Under the pieces are notes generated by a model. That model worked only from the letters and a program-made list of their open reading frames with translations. It was not told where the DNA came from and made no database searches. DNA of 64,000 nt from positions 2,076,001-2,140,000 of the forward strand of contig JAZGTH010000041.1 of NCBI GenBank assembly GCA_036877525.1. The letters are read 5' to 3'. The position numbers were made by a program, and so were the translations under genes. Source of the stretch: Chromobotia macracanthus. Lineage: Eukaryota > Chordata > Actinopteri > Cypriniformes > Botiidae. Below, in pieces: positions 35,250 to 46,857 of this stretch (position 1 is its first letter; each line of letters starts with the position of its first letter).

Positions 35250-37990
35250 TTTTGGTTTCACTGGGCGTGACCGGTGTGAAGTTAAAAATGATCGCCAACA
35301 CTCTCTTTAGCTCTTAGCTTTAAGCTCTTTCTCTGGTCTCTTGCGCTCTTCAATGATCTTTGGGTTGGGGTCAGAGGTGGCAGGCTTAATCCCTTTGATA
35401 CAGACTCTGGACATCACTTCAGCTAATCTTGTTGATTTGTTTATCTGTCCAGACTTCTCTTGCCAGTCCTCTGTTTCAGGGGAATGTTTCAGACAGGATG
35501 GTTCCTCTCTCGGACTTCCTTGCAGCGTGGAAGCTTTTGCCCAGTTTGTCCCCATGGCTGTTAAGAACAATAAAGAGAAGGTGCAGAATTCAATTTGCCT
35601 CCCACCCTCCTTGTTTCAACGGCATTTTACAGACTGTGGTGGTAGGAGAGCAGCATTTAGTGTTACAGGTTACAGGTTCAAAATGTTGACGCTCAAACCA
35701 GCCCGAAGACTGGTTTGTCATGATAGATCTGAAGGGCGCATATTTTCACATCGAGATTTTGCCGGAACACAGGAAGTTTCTCAGGTTCGCTTTCGGGGGC
35801 GAAGCCTACCAGTATCGAGTACTTCTTTTCGGCCTAGATTCACAAAGTGCATGGATGCAGCCCTGGCTCCATTGAGATTCCAGGGCATCCACATTCTGAA
35901 CTACATAGACGACTGACTGGTCATGGCCAGCTCTCAATAGTTAGCTACACTGCATCGAGATGTGTTAGCTCATATGAGACTCAACCCCAAGAAGAGTATG
36001 CTTTCTCCAGTTCAAAGATCTACCTTTCTGGGGGTAAGTTGGGATTCCACTACGATGCGGGCACAATTGCCTCCTGTACGTGTGGAGTTGTCCTGCACCT
36101 TGCTGCTGTGGGCAGCGTTCGGCTAGGCCGCCGTTTGACAGTCCTCCAAATTCAGAGGCTATTAGGTCTCATGGCAGTTTATCTTTCTATGTGATTCCGT
36201 TAGGTCTGCTGCACATGAGACCATTTTTCAGTTCATTGTTTCAGTTCTGGCTAAAAATAAACAGGTTTGATCCCAAAATCCACCCACTAAGGGTAGTAAG
36301 GGTTACGCGCCGGTTACCCTTTCTATGTGACTCTGGTTTCTTACCTTGGGTCCCACTCTAGAAGCGTTATGCCGTTGCAGGATTCTAACGACAGAAGCCT
36401 CTCTCACAGGCTGGGGTGCGGTTCTCGATGGCCACCCAGTGCATGGTCAATGGGAAGACTCTCATCTCTCCTGGCACATAAACTGTCTGCAAATGAGGGC
36501 GGTGTTTCTGGCATTGAAACACTTCCTCTTACACCTCAAGGGCCAACACATCCTAGTCTGTACAGACAACACCACAGTGGTCTTGTACCTGAATCACCAA
36601 GGAGGACTGCATTCGTGTCCCCTGTTTAGGCTGGCACAGCAGATCCTTCTTTGGGGAGACACCAGGCTGCTCTCCATCAGAGCGATGTATATCCCAGGGC
36701 ATGCAAATCTGGGAGCAGATATCCCATTGAGGCAGGGGCTGAGGCCCAGGGAATGGAGGCTCCATCCACAAGTGGTGGATTCCATTTGGTGGAGATATGG
36801 CACAGCGAAGGTGGGGGACACACTGTCCCCTCTGGTTCAGCCTCACTCATCCAGTTCCCTTGGGGCTGGACACCATGGTGCAGACGTGGCCGAGGCTACG
36901 TCTATATGCATTTCCCCCGATAGCCTTGCTCCCGGGAGTCCTAGCCAGGGTCCATCAGGACAGAGTTCGTCTGCTTCTAGTAGCACTGTTCTGGCTGACC
37001 CAGGTCTGGTTTTCAGGCATAATGTCTCTTCTGGACAGGACTCCTCCTTGGGACCTTACCATTGTTCTAAGGGGTTTATCTCTGGCTCTATTTGAACCCC
37101 TAGAGTCAGTCTTGGATAGGTTTCGGACTCTTGAAGGTGGCTCTGCTTTTGGCTCTTACATCACTTAAAAGAGTAGGAAATCTACCGAAATCTCTATCTG
37201 CCTGCTTGGATTTTGAAGGTGCCTGCTGCAGCTGGTCACCCGGTGGTACTTCAAGACTTCTGTCCTCCGCCGTTTGATTGGTCGGAGCAGGAGAGGCTTC
37301 ATTTGTTGTGTCCTGTCAGAGCCTTGAGGATTTATGTCCATCACTCAGGCCAGTGGCGTAAAACCTCTCAGCTCTTAGTCTGCTTTGGTGGCCGCAACCG
37401 AGGTAACGCGGTCACAAAAGCGCTTATCTCACTGGATCACAGATGCTATTACCCTGGCCTATAAGGCCTGTGACCTTGTGTCACCTTTGGGCTTTAGAGC
37501 CTATTCTACCAGGAGTGTAGCATCATTTAAGGCTCTGTCTAGGGGAGCATCTCTAAGTGATGTTTGTGCTGCGGCAGGCTGGTCCTCTCCGCACACATTT
37601 ATTACATTTTATAGTTTAGACTTGGACTCAACTCCAGGTGCTCAGGTCCTCCTGGGTTGACAAGTATAAATCTGCCCTGTGCCAGTGTTTCACAGCACTT
37701 GAGGCAGGCCTTCCCTCACTGTGGCATAGTGAGTATTACTTTCCCATACCATCAAGCTAACACAGCGTTGAGTTCCCTCGAAAGAGAACGTCTCGGATTA
37801 CGTAATTTTCAGGTGCTTTTTAAAGGTTTTCTGGTGCGCAATGCTACGTCACTTGACCTTGAACTTGCCTATAAAAAGGCCTGGTTTTACACGTGTTTAG
37901 ACTCTGGGCGCCTGAAGCGCTTTCCCCATAGCGTCAAGCTGACGCAGCGTCTCGTTCCCCATCTCAGGGTTACATACGTAACCCGAGACA
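35250..37990 (+). pseudogene. DIRS1-like retrotransposon, longest copy (copy C)
   Basis: DIRS elements use a tyrosine recombinase instead of an integrase. In order on the plus strand: RT N-terminus (VPLSDFLAAWKLLPSLSPW, 35495-35555); RT palm (WFVMIDLKGAYFHIEILPEH then FLRFAFGGEAYQYRV, about 35710-35820); an NYIDD catalytic box (about 35895-35912); RT end and RNase H (LTGWGAVLDG, HLSWHINCL, LVCTDNTTVV, IRAMYIPGHANLGAD; 36400-36720); connector (LLPGVLAR, 36930); and recombinase (LISLDHRC region to FRAYSTRSVAS, GWSSPHTFITFYSLDLDS; 37385-37650). The recombinase HxxR motif reads YSTR, so its His is lost. Stops and frame shifts are frequent. The terminal region (37680-37990) has GTTCCCTCGAAAGAGAACG and an inverted GGGTTAC-ATAC-GTAACCC. 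Confidence 0.88.
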
Positions 37991-38250
37991 TTTTGTAGCC
38001 AGCATACAATGGAAATATATATAAATATCTACAGTTTAGGAGAGTTTATGGAATTCTTTTGAAGCTTGTGCAGGGTGTCATAAACTGTCCTGTTGGTGTC
38101 AGAGGTGCTGATAGCCATCTGGGGGAGAAGTTTGCCTGTAGTCTAGGGTCTTTCACCCCCACACTAGGTTTGTAAGTCTTAAGTAAAAGGGGGTATTTTA
38201 TGATCCATACATGATCCAAATATTAGGCCATGCCAGACACTACAACACAT
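37991..38250 (-). repeat. Repeat family R1, inverted copy right of DIRS copy C
   Basis: Reverse-complement match to 34970-34700: CCTAAACTG-AGATATTT, ATTGTATG-TGGCT, GACACCCTGC-CAAGCTTC, AAAAGAATTCCAT and TTGTAGTGTCTGGCATGGCC. It lacks about 80 bases present on the left and has about 100 extra bases in another place. It starts immediately after the DIRS terminus. Confidence 0.65.
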
Positions 38251-38309
38251 TCCTGTTAGTCACTTGGCTTCACAAAAAAAGCTGCCATTTTTGCATGGCT
38301 GCCATTAGT

Positions 38310-38372
38310 ATTTGTTTCCCCATTTACATTTATTCATTTAGCAGACACTTATCCAAAGCAACTAACAAAGAG
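38310..38372 (-). mobile_element. SINE tail fragment
   Basis: TTTACATTTATTCATTTAGC followed by AGACACTTATCCAAAGCAAC is the inverted tail of the tRNA-derived SINE family seen at 39777. The tRNA-like head is absent. Confidence 0.55.
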
Positions 38373-39099
38373 AGAGAGCATTTAACATTCTGCCCCAAGA
38401 ACCAACTAACTTAATCCACAAAGCTACATTTACAAGTGGGAATAGTTCTGATGCCAGGGACAGTTCTGATGGCAGGGACAAGTTTTCACATTATGTTCTC
38501 TTTCTGTGTGTTCTTTGCTAATGACTGAAATTAAATTACTGTCTTATCTGAGAGATAATGCTGTCCAAACTACAGGAAATGTTTTCAAGTTGTTTCACTG
38601 ACCCCACCAAGTTCTGTGTTCTCTCAGTGTAGGGAGATCCTAGTTCTCTTTAAAAATTATGGCTCAAACAACAGTATCAAATATGTGTATTGGTGTTTAT
38701 TAGTTCCTGGGTAAAAACAAACAAACATGCACATCAGTGCAAAGACATAAACAAAACCTGTAACAAAAACTAATTGTATAAATTTACAAAAAACATTTAC
38801 AAATATATATATTTACACATTTTAACACAATTTCATATTTTCTCACTTAAGGACAGAGCAAAAGGGTTTAGATCAAGATTGAGACTGGGACGTTCCAGGA
38901 AGTGTATTTGAAGTCATTGTGTTGTTGACTTCATTTCCCTCACGCATCTTTACACCTTTCTAATCTCCACTCACAAAGTAGTAAAATGGATGAACTACAA
39001 CTTCTCATCAACACCAACAAGGACGTCTGCTGCATTTTGCTTCACAAAAAAACATCTCTATCCAACATAATGTCTGACAGCATGATCCATCTACCTGGC
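38373..39099. other. Sequence without a convincing gene
   Basis: No exon recognised. The right part may be the decayed 3' end of the Gmr1-like element that begins in the next feature. Confidence 0.3.
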
Positions 39100-40910
39100 T
39101 TTCAAATTTATTGAGCTGTTAATCAGAGCTAACATCAGAGCTAGCATTGCATTACTAGGTCTCTCCACCAATACATCTACTCTGGGCATGGGGTAAGGGT
39201 CAGACTTACTGAGCTGAGAGTGAACCATCACAATGGGCTGTTCCACTAACTAGCTGATGGCTTTATTTGTCCTAGTTTCTGCATTGCCTTCATCTCTTGC
39301 TTCATGGCTACCAGTCATGTCTGGTTGACAGATTGGTTTGGTGTCTTTCAAATAGATGTAATGTACAAAGTGTTTACAGAAACAGTTGGTTGGGGATACA
39401 TTCCAGCAGTTGCTCAATTTGTTCAGCCATCAGATGCTGAAGGTTTAGCTGACAGTCACTGAACAGGTAAGCACTGCACTTGTGCTATCCTGTACTACCC
39501 TCACCAACAGCTTCTTTACAGTAGCCTCTGCTGCCTGGGATAACTGATCATGCCACTTTAATAACATTTTTTTTGCATAGGATTTGCACATGTATTTTCT
39601 GTAAATTTGCTTGGTAATGGTACAAATGTAAAGCATTACATAAATAAATTTGAATTAAATTCACATGTAAAATTTGCTTTTGAGATGTAATTTTAATTTC
39701 ATAAGTTACAGGGCCAACTTTTTTCTGCACCTGGTAAGGACCTTGCCACTTGTTCTATTATGTAGGAGGGCTTACGTTTACATTTCATTTACACTTTTAT
39801 CCAAAGCAACTTACACTAAGTTCAGGTGATACATTCTGTTAGTACATGTGCTCCCTGGGAATCAAACCCACAACCTTTTGGGCTGCTAATGCAATGCTCT
39901 ACCAACTGAGCTACAGGAACACTTACGACAGGTTCTGGACCATAGTTAAACATCCTGTTTTTTGAGACCGCTGCACATTTTAGAAGAATGTTGTAAGTGT
40001 TCTTTTACTTTGAGTATGTAAAAAAAATTTTGTGCTTAAATGGGTTCTTGGTGGCTTCCCAACTTTCCTGACCTGGTGAGCAAAGAACGGATCAAAAGTT
40101 CAAATCCAGTCGATGCTTGGGGCACTTCTTGGTAAGCTAACAAGAGGTAAGGGAGCTATTTGTCCCTGTCCTTTCCAGTCTCAGATATGAACTCTCTCAG
40201 TTTGAACTCTCTTTATGCAGAGTGACTGATAAACCTGCTGTATGGTATGACTCATACAATTTGGCCTTGATTGAATAACACCCCTTTAAGAATGCCTACA
40301 CGTGAGAAGTTTAAAAGAGCAGATGCAATCTGTTTTGATATAACATCTCTTGGGGTATGCTTCAGAATGTCTTGTGAAATCACTAAAATTAATATATTCC
40401 CTTTTGACCACTCTCCACAAAACCAACGTCAACCCCATCCTCTCAAAAGGTGTATCAACTGCAACTATTGGAATAGGAGACAGTCATGACATAAGGCTGA
40501 TTGTTACCTTCAATATACACTTCAGCAGTGGGCCACTCTATCTCATGTCCATGTACACCACATACTGTTACTGTCTCTTTATTCCATTAATATTGGGGTA
40601 TGTACTGAGACTTTACTAGCATTCAGTTTAACTGAACTGGTGGGTTTCTTATCTGGTTTAAGTATTGCTGTGCAATGGGTTTGGGTTCATGACATAATTG
40701 GGCTGATTTGGGCTTTTTTAAAGGGGCAAAGAACATCCTTGTTCTCCACAGTTATAACATAGTATCTTGTCTTCAGACAAAGTCTGGCATGTGGCTACTG
40801 ATAGTGTGGGCTTAAGGTGAGTGGGTTTTAAAATTCGGGCATGACTTTGAGAGTAAGCACTCCACCCTTTCTTTCCTACCTTTTGTTGCTTGAAGGCTGC
40901 CAGCATACTG
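39100..40910 (-). pseudogene. Gmr1-like Ty3/gypsy remnant (integrase upstream of RT)
   Basis: On the minus strand the order of domains is unusual. First comes a gag knuckle CYNCGEQGC (about 40770-40725; the expected His is Cys). Then decayed protease/integrase. Then the integrase C-terminal GPY/F module KWQGPYQVQKKVGPVTYEI (about 39756-39695). Then a linker with LKWHDQLSQAAEATVKKL and MAEQIEQLLECIPNQLF. Last, a reverse transcriptase piece SDPYPMPRVDVLVER (39209-39165). In ordinary gypsy elements integrase follows RT; the Gmr1 group of deuterostomes has integrase first. Two insertions split it: a SINE at 39777-39921, and about 90 bases with an L2-like 3' tail (39595-39665) inside the HVNLLKKW-type junction. 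No frame is functional. Confidence 0.72.
39777..39921 (-). mobile_element. tRNA-derived SINE inserted in the Gmr1-like element
   Basis: The minus strand has A box TAGCTCAGTTGG and B box GGTTTGATTCC, then the family body and a tail matching GTAAGTTGCTTTGGATAAAAG. CTTACG occurs immediately on both sides (about 39771-39776 and 39924-39929), a candidate target-site duplication. Confidence 0.85.
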
Positions 40911-41254
40911 CATACAGAGCCATTTTACATATACTGTATGTATATATGTATTTATAGTGTGGTGTCCTGGTGTCTGCTGCTTTGTTTTCTTGTTAGCATT
41001 ATCTATTCCACCTGCTGAACTCACTGTCTCCCATATTTAGTCTCCATGTGTGTTCTGGCCTGTGCCAGATTTTGGTCTGATCTAGCCCAGTCCTCTGTCT
41101 TCCTAGTTTCTGTTCTTGTCTGCCTCCTGTAGTTAGCTCCATCCTTTGGTGATCCACCTACCTCCTCAGTTCTAGCTTTTGCCCATTACATAGCCTGCCC
41201 TCTGTTCCCCTAGTTCTGCCATCCTTCGGTCTCTCTACCATTTCTGGGCTGCTA
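40911..41254. other. Possible LTR-like tract
   Basis: A C/T-rich plus-strand tract (CTCCCATATTTAGTC, CCTGTAGTTAGCTCC) of the texture of a fish LTR. It has no partner and may belong to the neighbouring Gmr1-like element. Confidence 0.2.
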
Positions 41255-41500
41255 TCAAGTCAAGTCAAGTTGAGCTTTATTGTCATTCCGCTATATGTGG
41301 GGACATACAGTGGAACGAAATGTCGTGCCTCACAGGACCACGGTGCTACATAAATACAGACATACAACAATGACGTGAAACAGTATAAATCTAAACACAA
41401 ATACTAACAGAATTAGATTATAAATATACTATATATAAAGTTGCCTATACATAAACTATTAAATACAAACTATACAAATGTTCCACATAAATATTGCACG
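41255..41500 (-). mobile_element. 3' end of Rex1/L2-group LINE, inverted
   Basis: The reverse complement of this stretch ends in a (CTTGA)n tail and contains GTGCTACATAAA-, CGAAATGTC- and TTGTCATTCC-like blocks that match the 3' UTR of the LINE at 53787-56686. It is a 5'-truncated copy of a related LINE. Confidence 0.7.
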
Positions 41501-41644
41501 AGGAAAAAGAAAGATTTTAATTGAAATGTGTCTTTCACAATACAAATAATTTCAAAGCAGCTTTACAGAATAAAGATGCAGAGAGGTACTAGCCTTTACA
41601 CGTGTATTTCTAATGCATGCCTATTTATTCAAATGGCCAAAATG

Positions 41645-41930
41645 TGTGGGTTTTTTATCAGTTCAGTTAACTTTTTGTTCATAAACTAACTACAAACCTA
41701 CAGTAGTATCCCTAATTAGTTTTAGTAATATAGGTCTCATAATGAACGATATTTGATATAAATGATATTTGCAATAACACCATGTATTCTGTTTTCCATG
41801 TTGTACATGTTTGACAATTTTTCAATTTTCTGTGTTTTATTTTTCATTATATGTAATGCTGCTTTAAAGCAATGCAGCAGTGTTAAAAGTGCTATATAAA
41901 TAAAATTGAAATTGAACTGAATTGGAAAAA
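41645..41930 (+). mobile_element. L2-type LINE 3' UTR fragment
   Basis: Parallels 46640-46857 and 8830-8950 (TTCATAAAC-ACTA, CATGT, ATTTTTCATTATATGTAATG) and ends with GTGCTATATAAATAAAATTG, the terminal tail of fish L2 elements. Confidence 0.75.
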
Positions 41931-42060
41931 AAAGTAATTAAGAATGGTATCAACAGGAAGTGTGGGTGTGGCATGAATGTCCATGGCTGGTATTTGAGAA
42001 AGGGCTCCCTCTGGTAGTGAGAAGACTGGATACCAGGCCCACTCGTTAAAGTAACACTTT
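41931..42060 (-). other. Possible gypsy LTR end
   Basis: GGGCTCCCTCTGGTAGTGAG and a nearby GTAACAC resemble the inner LTR ends of the chromoviruses at 4.8 and 21.6 kb. Too short to be certain. Confidence 0.3.
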
Positions 42061-44603
42061 AGCTGTAGATTAATCCTACTATGGCTGGCACTGCACAGAC
42101 CTCACTGCCTCACCGATCTCATTGCCCTGCTTCTGTGTGCTCTGCACATACCAAATTAAATGCCACTTATGGGTCTCTGATATTCTTACTGAAATATTCT
42201 GAGAATGGTACATGAAGAGGCTTCAAAGAAAACACTTTATCGCTCATGCTTCTAGATCATCTGAGATATTTATGTGGTTTTGATGTCTTACTAATCATTA
42301 GTCATTAATCATCAGTGGTTGTAAGATGCAACACTATGTACATCAAAAAATGTATAAGTGAATTATATAAACAAATTTTCTGTCTGTTTTCATTGTGACT
42401 GATGCAAAATAGTACAGAGACAAAAGACCCTCCTCAGCCTTTCTAATTCCCTTCACATTCAGTATAACATCAGGAATCTCATCCTACAGTACAGCACCTT
42501 ACAGCTAAAATGAACCAAAATTAATTTCTAGCATCATAGATAAATAAAGTTGTTTAATTTTCTAATGGTACAATCTGCAATAATTTAGATCTATATGAAT
42601 TATATTAATTTCTAAATGACAAAACATGTACTGGCCAATATACCAATTTAAATAATGTTGTATTAACCATATGGGTTGCAAATACCTTACATGTGGAGCT
42701 CATAACATTTCAGACACATAAATACATTTTACTGTGCCAAATTACGATAATATACATATGTTGAAACAGAGGGTGGGGGTGGTGCAGTACATTACAATCA
42801 TTGTACACGGTCAGTGTTTGTGTCTTGAGCCTGAGTGTGCATAATGAGTGCTGTCTGTAGAGCTTACTTTGTTGGAGGGCACACAGATACTACTATGTGA
42901 GTCAAATAAAAAGCTGGTTCCTTTAATTAAATTGAGCCCAGGTGATACATAGAGAAAATGCAGCCTTATTCCCTTTTGCTGTCTGCTACAGCCTGCTTGT
43001 CCTGAACTCTCGTTTATACTTTCAAGGGCAAAAATCTTCCCCAACACCAAACCTGAGACGCCTAGACATTCAAACAGCAGACATATGGTACTTGGTGGAT
43101 GAGAGGCCTTTATATAACATGTATAAAATTGCAAAATTAAGTAGGTATTACTAAATAAGCACAATACAGTAACATTGCCGGTTCTTAAATTTTGTAATGG
43201 ATATAGCAATATCACAGATGATATGGTTAGAGAGACATTTATTTAATTATGGAGGAAGAATTTATCCTTTATGAAGAAGACAATGCCAGAATACATTACA
43301 ACATGCTCAGTAAAAATCCATGTAAGATGGCAAAAAAAGGAGAGCTTTGCATCAGGAGCAGTATTTGTATGATGTACAGTTCCATTTTAGTTAAGATGCT
43401 GCTTATGAAGGTAGAAGACAGCACAGTAGCTCACTAGTTTTGGGAACTGTGTGTGTGTACAGTATGTATGCATGTTCCTGTATTCTGTGAATACAAAGGG
43501 AAAATAAAATTCTTGCCAAGGGGTTCCCTCTATTTCTCATTTTAATAACATACCACTTTGTGTTCTTATGACAACATCCTTACAGTTTAAAGTAATGAAT
43601 ATTCAGAATTTGAATATTCAAATGCAATATATTAAGTTACTAAAAACAAATCACTGAATGTGGTAATGTAATGCAATTCACCAGTGAGCCAAGAACCTAA
43701 ATGTTGCCAAGAAATCCCCCACCCCCAAATGTGACCCAGACTCACCCTGGTCTCATTAAGAGTTATCAGCCAGGGCTTGTGAGGGAAGTGGGTTTCTAGT
43801 GGGTTTCTGTAAGACACCTGAGTGCAGTGAAAGCTATCTGACTTATATACAATATACAGAGAGATACTGCATGTTTTAAAATTAATTAAAGGGGTAGACA
43901 CATTGAAAAGAAGGGACAACATTCTAGAAAAACAAACAGGAAGACAGGACAGGAAGATTATTTTAGCTGGCATGTAAAGGAAGCTGCTGCATTTCTTTTT
44001 CTGCACAACAGTTACAGGCAGGTTAATCTGAAATTAAAGATTTCACAAAAATTGGACCGGGGGTTTGACAATGTTGTAGCTCTTTAAATATAGCGGTTTA
44101 AATGAAAGACTGTGTACAAAAAGCAATTTAAAACATTAGCCACATTCAGCAACTACTTCTACAAAATGTTCATACCTGCAGCAAGGTTAATATATAGCTA
44201 CATACTACCCGTTTATATATCACTTAGGGTCATGAGAAGCCTATTCCAGCATATCTTGGGTCGAAGGCAGAGAAACAAGTGATCAGTCTATCACAGATTT
44301 ACTTCCAGCTCATCAGACTGGAAAAGCAAATTTGTGTTTAATATAAATCAGAAAGTCCATAAAAATGTAACAGTGATCATTGACTTAAGTTTCCATTATC
44401 TGTGTTGCACAAATGCTCAAACGCCACCATTCTGTCATTAAAAATAAAGTACCTTAACATGGGTTTTAACAACAGGCAATAGACATAAAACAAGGAAAGT
44501 TTGCATAAAAGAGAGACAGATGTAAACAGATAATAATGGCTGGTATAAAAAAAATCGAAATAGCTACACCAGGTAGGATTCTCCTGTTTTTTCCTGCTAG
44601 CAT
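42061..44603. other. Intronic sequence without recognised content
   Basis: No exon, element or clear repeat recognised. Confidence 0.4.
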
Positions 44604-44711
44604 TACATTTATGCATTTGGCAAACACTTTTATCCACAGCAACATACAGTGCATTCAAGTTATACATTTTTTTCCCTTAGTACATGTGCTCCCTGGGAAT
44701 CAAACCCACAC
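44604..44711 (-). mobile_element. SINE fragment
   Basis: Tail and body of the tRNA-derived SINE (ACATTTATGCATTTGGC through TGTGCTCCCTGGGAATC). It keeps the B box but lacks the A-box half of the head. Confidence 0.7.
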
Positions 44712-45249
44712 TTTTTTCTATGCATTAACAATCAATACTCATGCCACCAATCAACACCCGCCCATATAAGAAAAATGAGTGATGAAATGTGATACATACA
44801 AAATGTAAAGGATATACAAAGCAGAGCATGGAATAAGACCAAACCACAGGAATCAGACTAGGAGGACCCTGCTAAAAAGTCCAGCAGGGTCACTAGCATA
44901 TGCTGTGTTTTGGATGCTGGTGTAATAGCCCCCAGTATGGGATGCTAGTATGTTGGTTTATCCCACCAGACTACTAAACCACAGATGATTGACCTGCTTA
45001 AACTTTTAAACAAGTGAGAAGCTATTGTTTATTCTATACCTTTACCAGGAGGACCAATTTGGGCAACCTGTTTTACAGGAATCACCATGCACCATGCACC
45101 ATGTAGAACAAGCAGAAGCAGGATGAATATAATATTTATTTCCTATTATTATCGTCTAAACCAACAACATGTATGCTAGATCCTATACTTAACAGGTTGA
45201 TGAAAGAGATGCTTCCTGAAATGATAGATCCTCTGCATAATATTATTAA
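44712..45249. other. Intronic sequence without recognised content
   Basis: Nothing recognised; an A/T-rich stretch precedes the L2 copy. Confidence 0.35.
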
Positions 45250-46857
45250 TTAATCATTGGTTATGTTGGCATAAATGGAACCACACTGGCATGGTTTAAA
45301 TCATATTTATCTGACAGATTCCAGTTTGTTGTTGTGAATGACAAGGTGTCATATCGATCACAAGTTCAGTATGGAGTACTGCAGGGCTCAGTGTTTGGGC
45401 ATCTGCTTTTCACCCTGTACATGCTACCTCTGGGAGCAACTATTTAGAGACATGGAGTTAGTTTTCATTGTTATTCTGATGATACTCAGCTGTACATTTA
45501 ATCTAGGCCCAATGAGACATATACATTTACCAAATGTATAGTCAATATCAAAACTTGGATGTCTATCAACTACTACAAAAATCTTTCACAATTGAAGCAT
45601 AGAACATTGTCTTACTCTATAAAGCTCTATAAAGATTGCTTCATTAGCTAAGAATCTGGGTGTCCTTTTTGATTGCAATTCGTTACCACATTTCCAATAT
45701 TTGTTAAACACCTTTTTTCCATCTTAAAAATATATCAAAACTACGACATGCTCATGCACATGTCAGACACAGAAAAGTTAATTCATGCATTCATGACATC
45801 AAGACTTAATTATTGCAATGCCCTACTTGGTGGCTACCCTGCAGGATTAATACAAAACTCCAGCTGGTTCAAAATGCAGCAGCCAGACTTCTCATAAGAA
45901 CAAACAAGTACGACCATATTTTAGCTCAGTTCTCTCAACACTGCACTGGCTGCCTGTCAAGCATCGTATATACATTTTTAAATTTTGCTGATTACTTACA
46001 AGGTCCTTAATTGTTTAGTTCATCAATATCTGAGTGAACTCCTCTCTTATTACAGTCCCTTATGTTTTCATACTTGCTGCCCAAACTCTGGAACTGTCTT
46101 CCCACTATTCTCCGGGAGGCAGATACACTATGTCAGTTTAAATAGAATATAGAATAAAGACCCACCTCTGTAATCTAGCCTACACATAGTCCTATGGATT
46201 TATTACTCAAATTCCTTAAGGGATTGTTAGGCTGCATTAAGCAGGTAAACCAGAACCAGGGACACAACCCATAAGAACAGATGTACTGGCTCCACACTAA
46301 ATCTGTCTGTCTTTCATTTCCCAAAGGTCCTGTAGTCAGCTGGATCCAGACTTTATCCAGACCAGATGGTGGGGGACAGGATGGTATGACTCCTGTGACA
46401 GATCATCTGAGACAAAATTCCTTTGTCTTTGTTATTCCTATTCATTGTGTAATTTTCAGTTATTTTTATTGTATATATTTTGTGTATATACGTATTTTAC
46501 TTTTGTGTGTTGTGCATTTTATGGTACTATTGCAAATCCCTTATACCCGTCCCATATGATGTTATCATTCTATGTGTAATCTCCATGTAAGCTGGAATGG
46601 CATATCTTGCTTAAAATGTTATTGTAGTTCTTATCAGTTCAGACAACCCTGTATTCATAACCTACTAAAAACCTTGTATGCCTAATTACTTGTATTATTA
46701 TACATCTCACACATATTATTTGCTTTAATACGAAAGCGTGTTCTGTGTTGAACATGTCTGACATTTGTTCTGTTTTATTTTTCATAATATGTAAAGCTGC
46801 TTTGAAGAAATTTAACATTGTAAAAAGCCCTATATAAACTGAAAAAAATTCAATTGC
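45250..46857 (+). mobile_element. 5'-truncated L2 (Maui-like) LINE
   Basis: Plus-strand RT remnants: LAWFKSYLSDRFQFVVVND (about 45291-45345), QVQYGVLQGSVFGHLLFTLY, a catalytic box CYSDDTQLY (about 45466-45492), a region with SRLNYCNALLGGYP (45798-45840), then LITYKVL and ELLSYY. A 3' UTR then runs to the tail AAAGCCCTATATAAAC at about 46845. The coding part has many stops and frame shifts. Truncation removes endonuclease and the RT N-terminus. Confidence 0.85.

Noticed and set aside
35307..35570. Minus-strand 87-codon frame with charged composition
   Set aside because: Antisense shadow of the DIRS copy C start.
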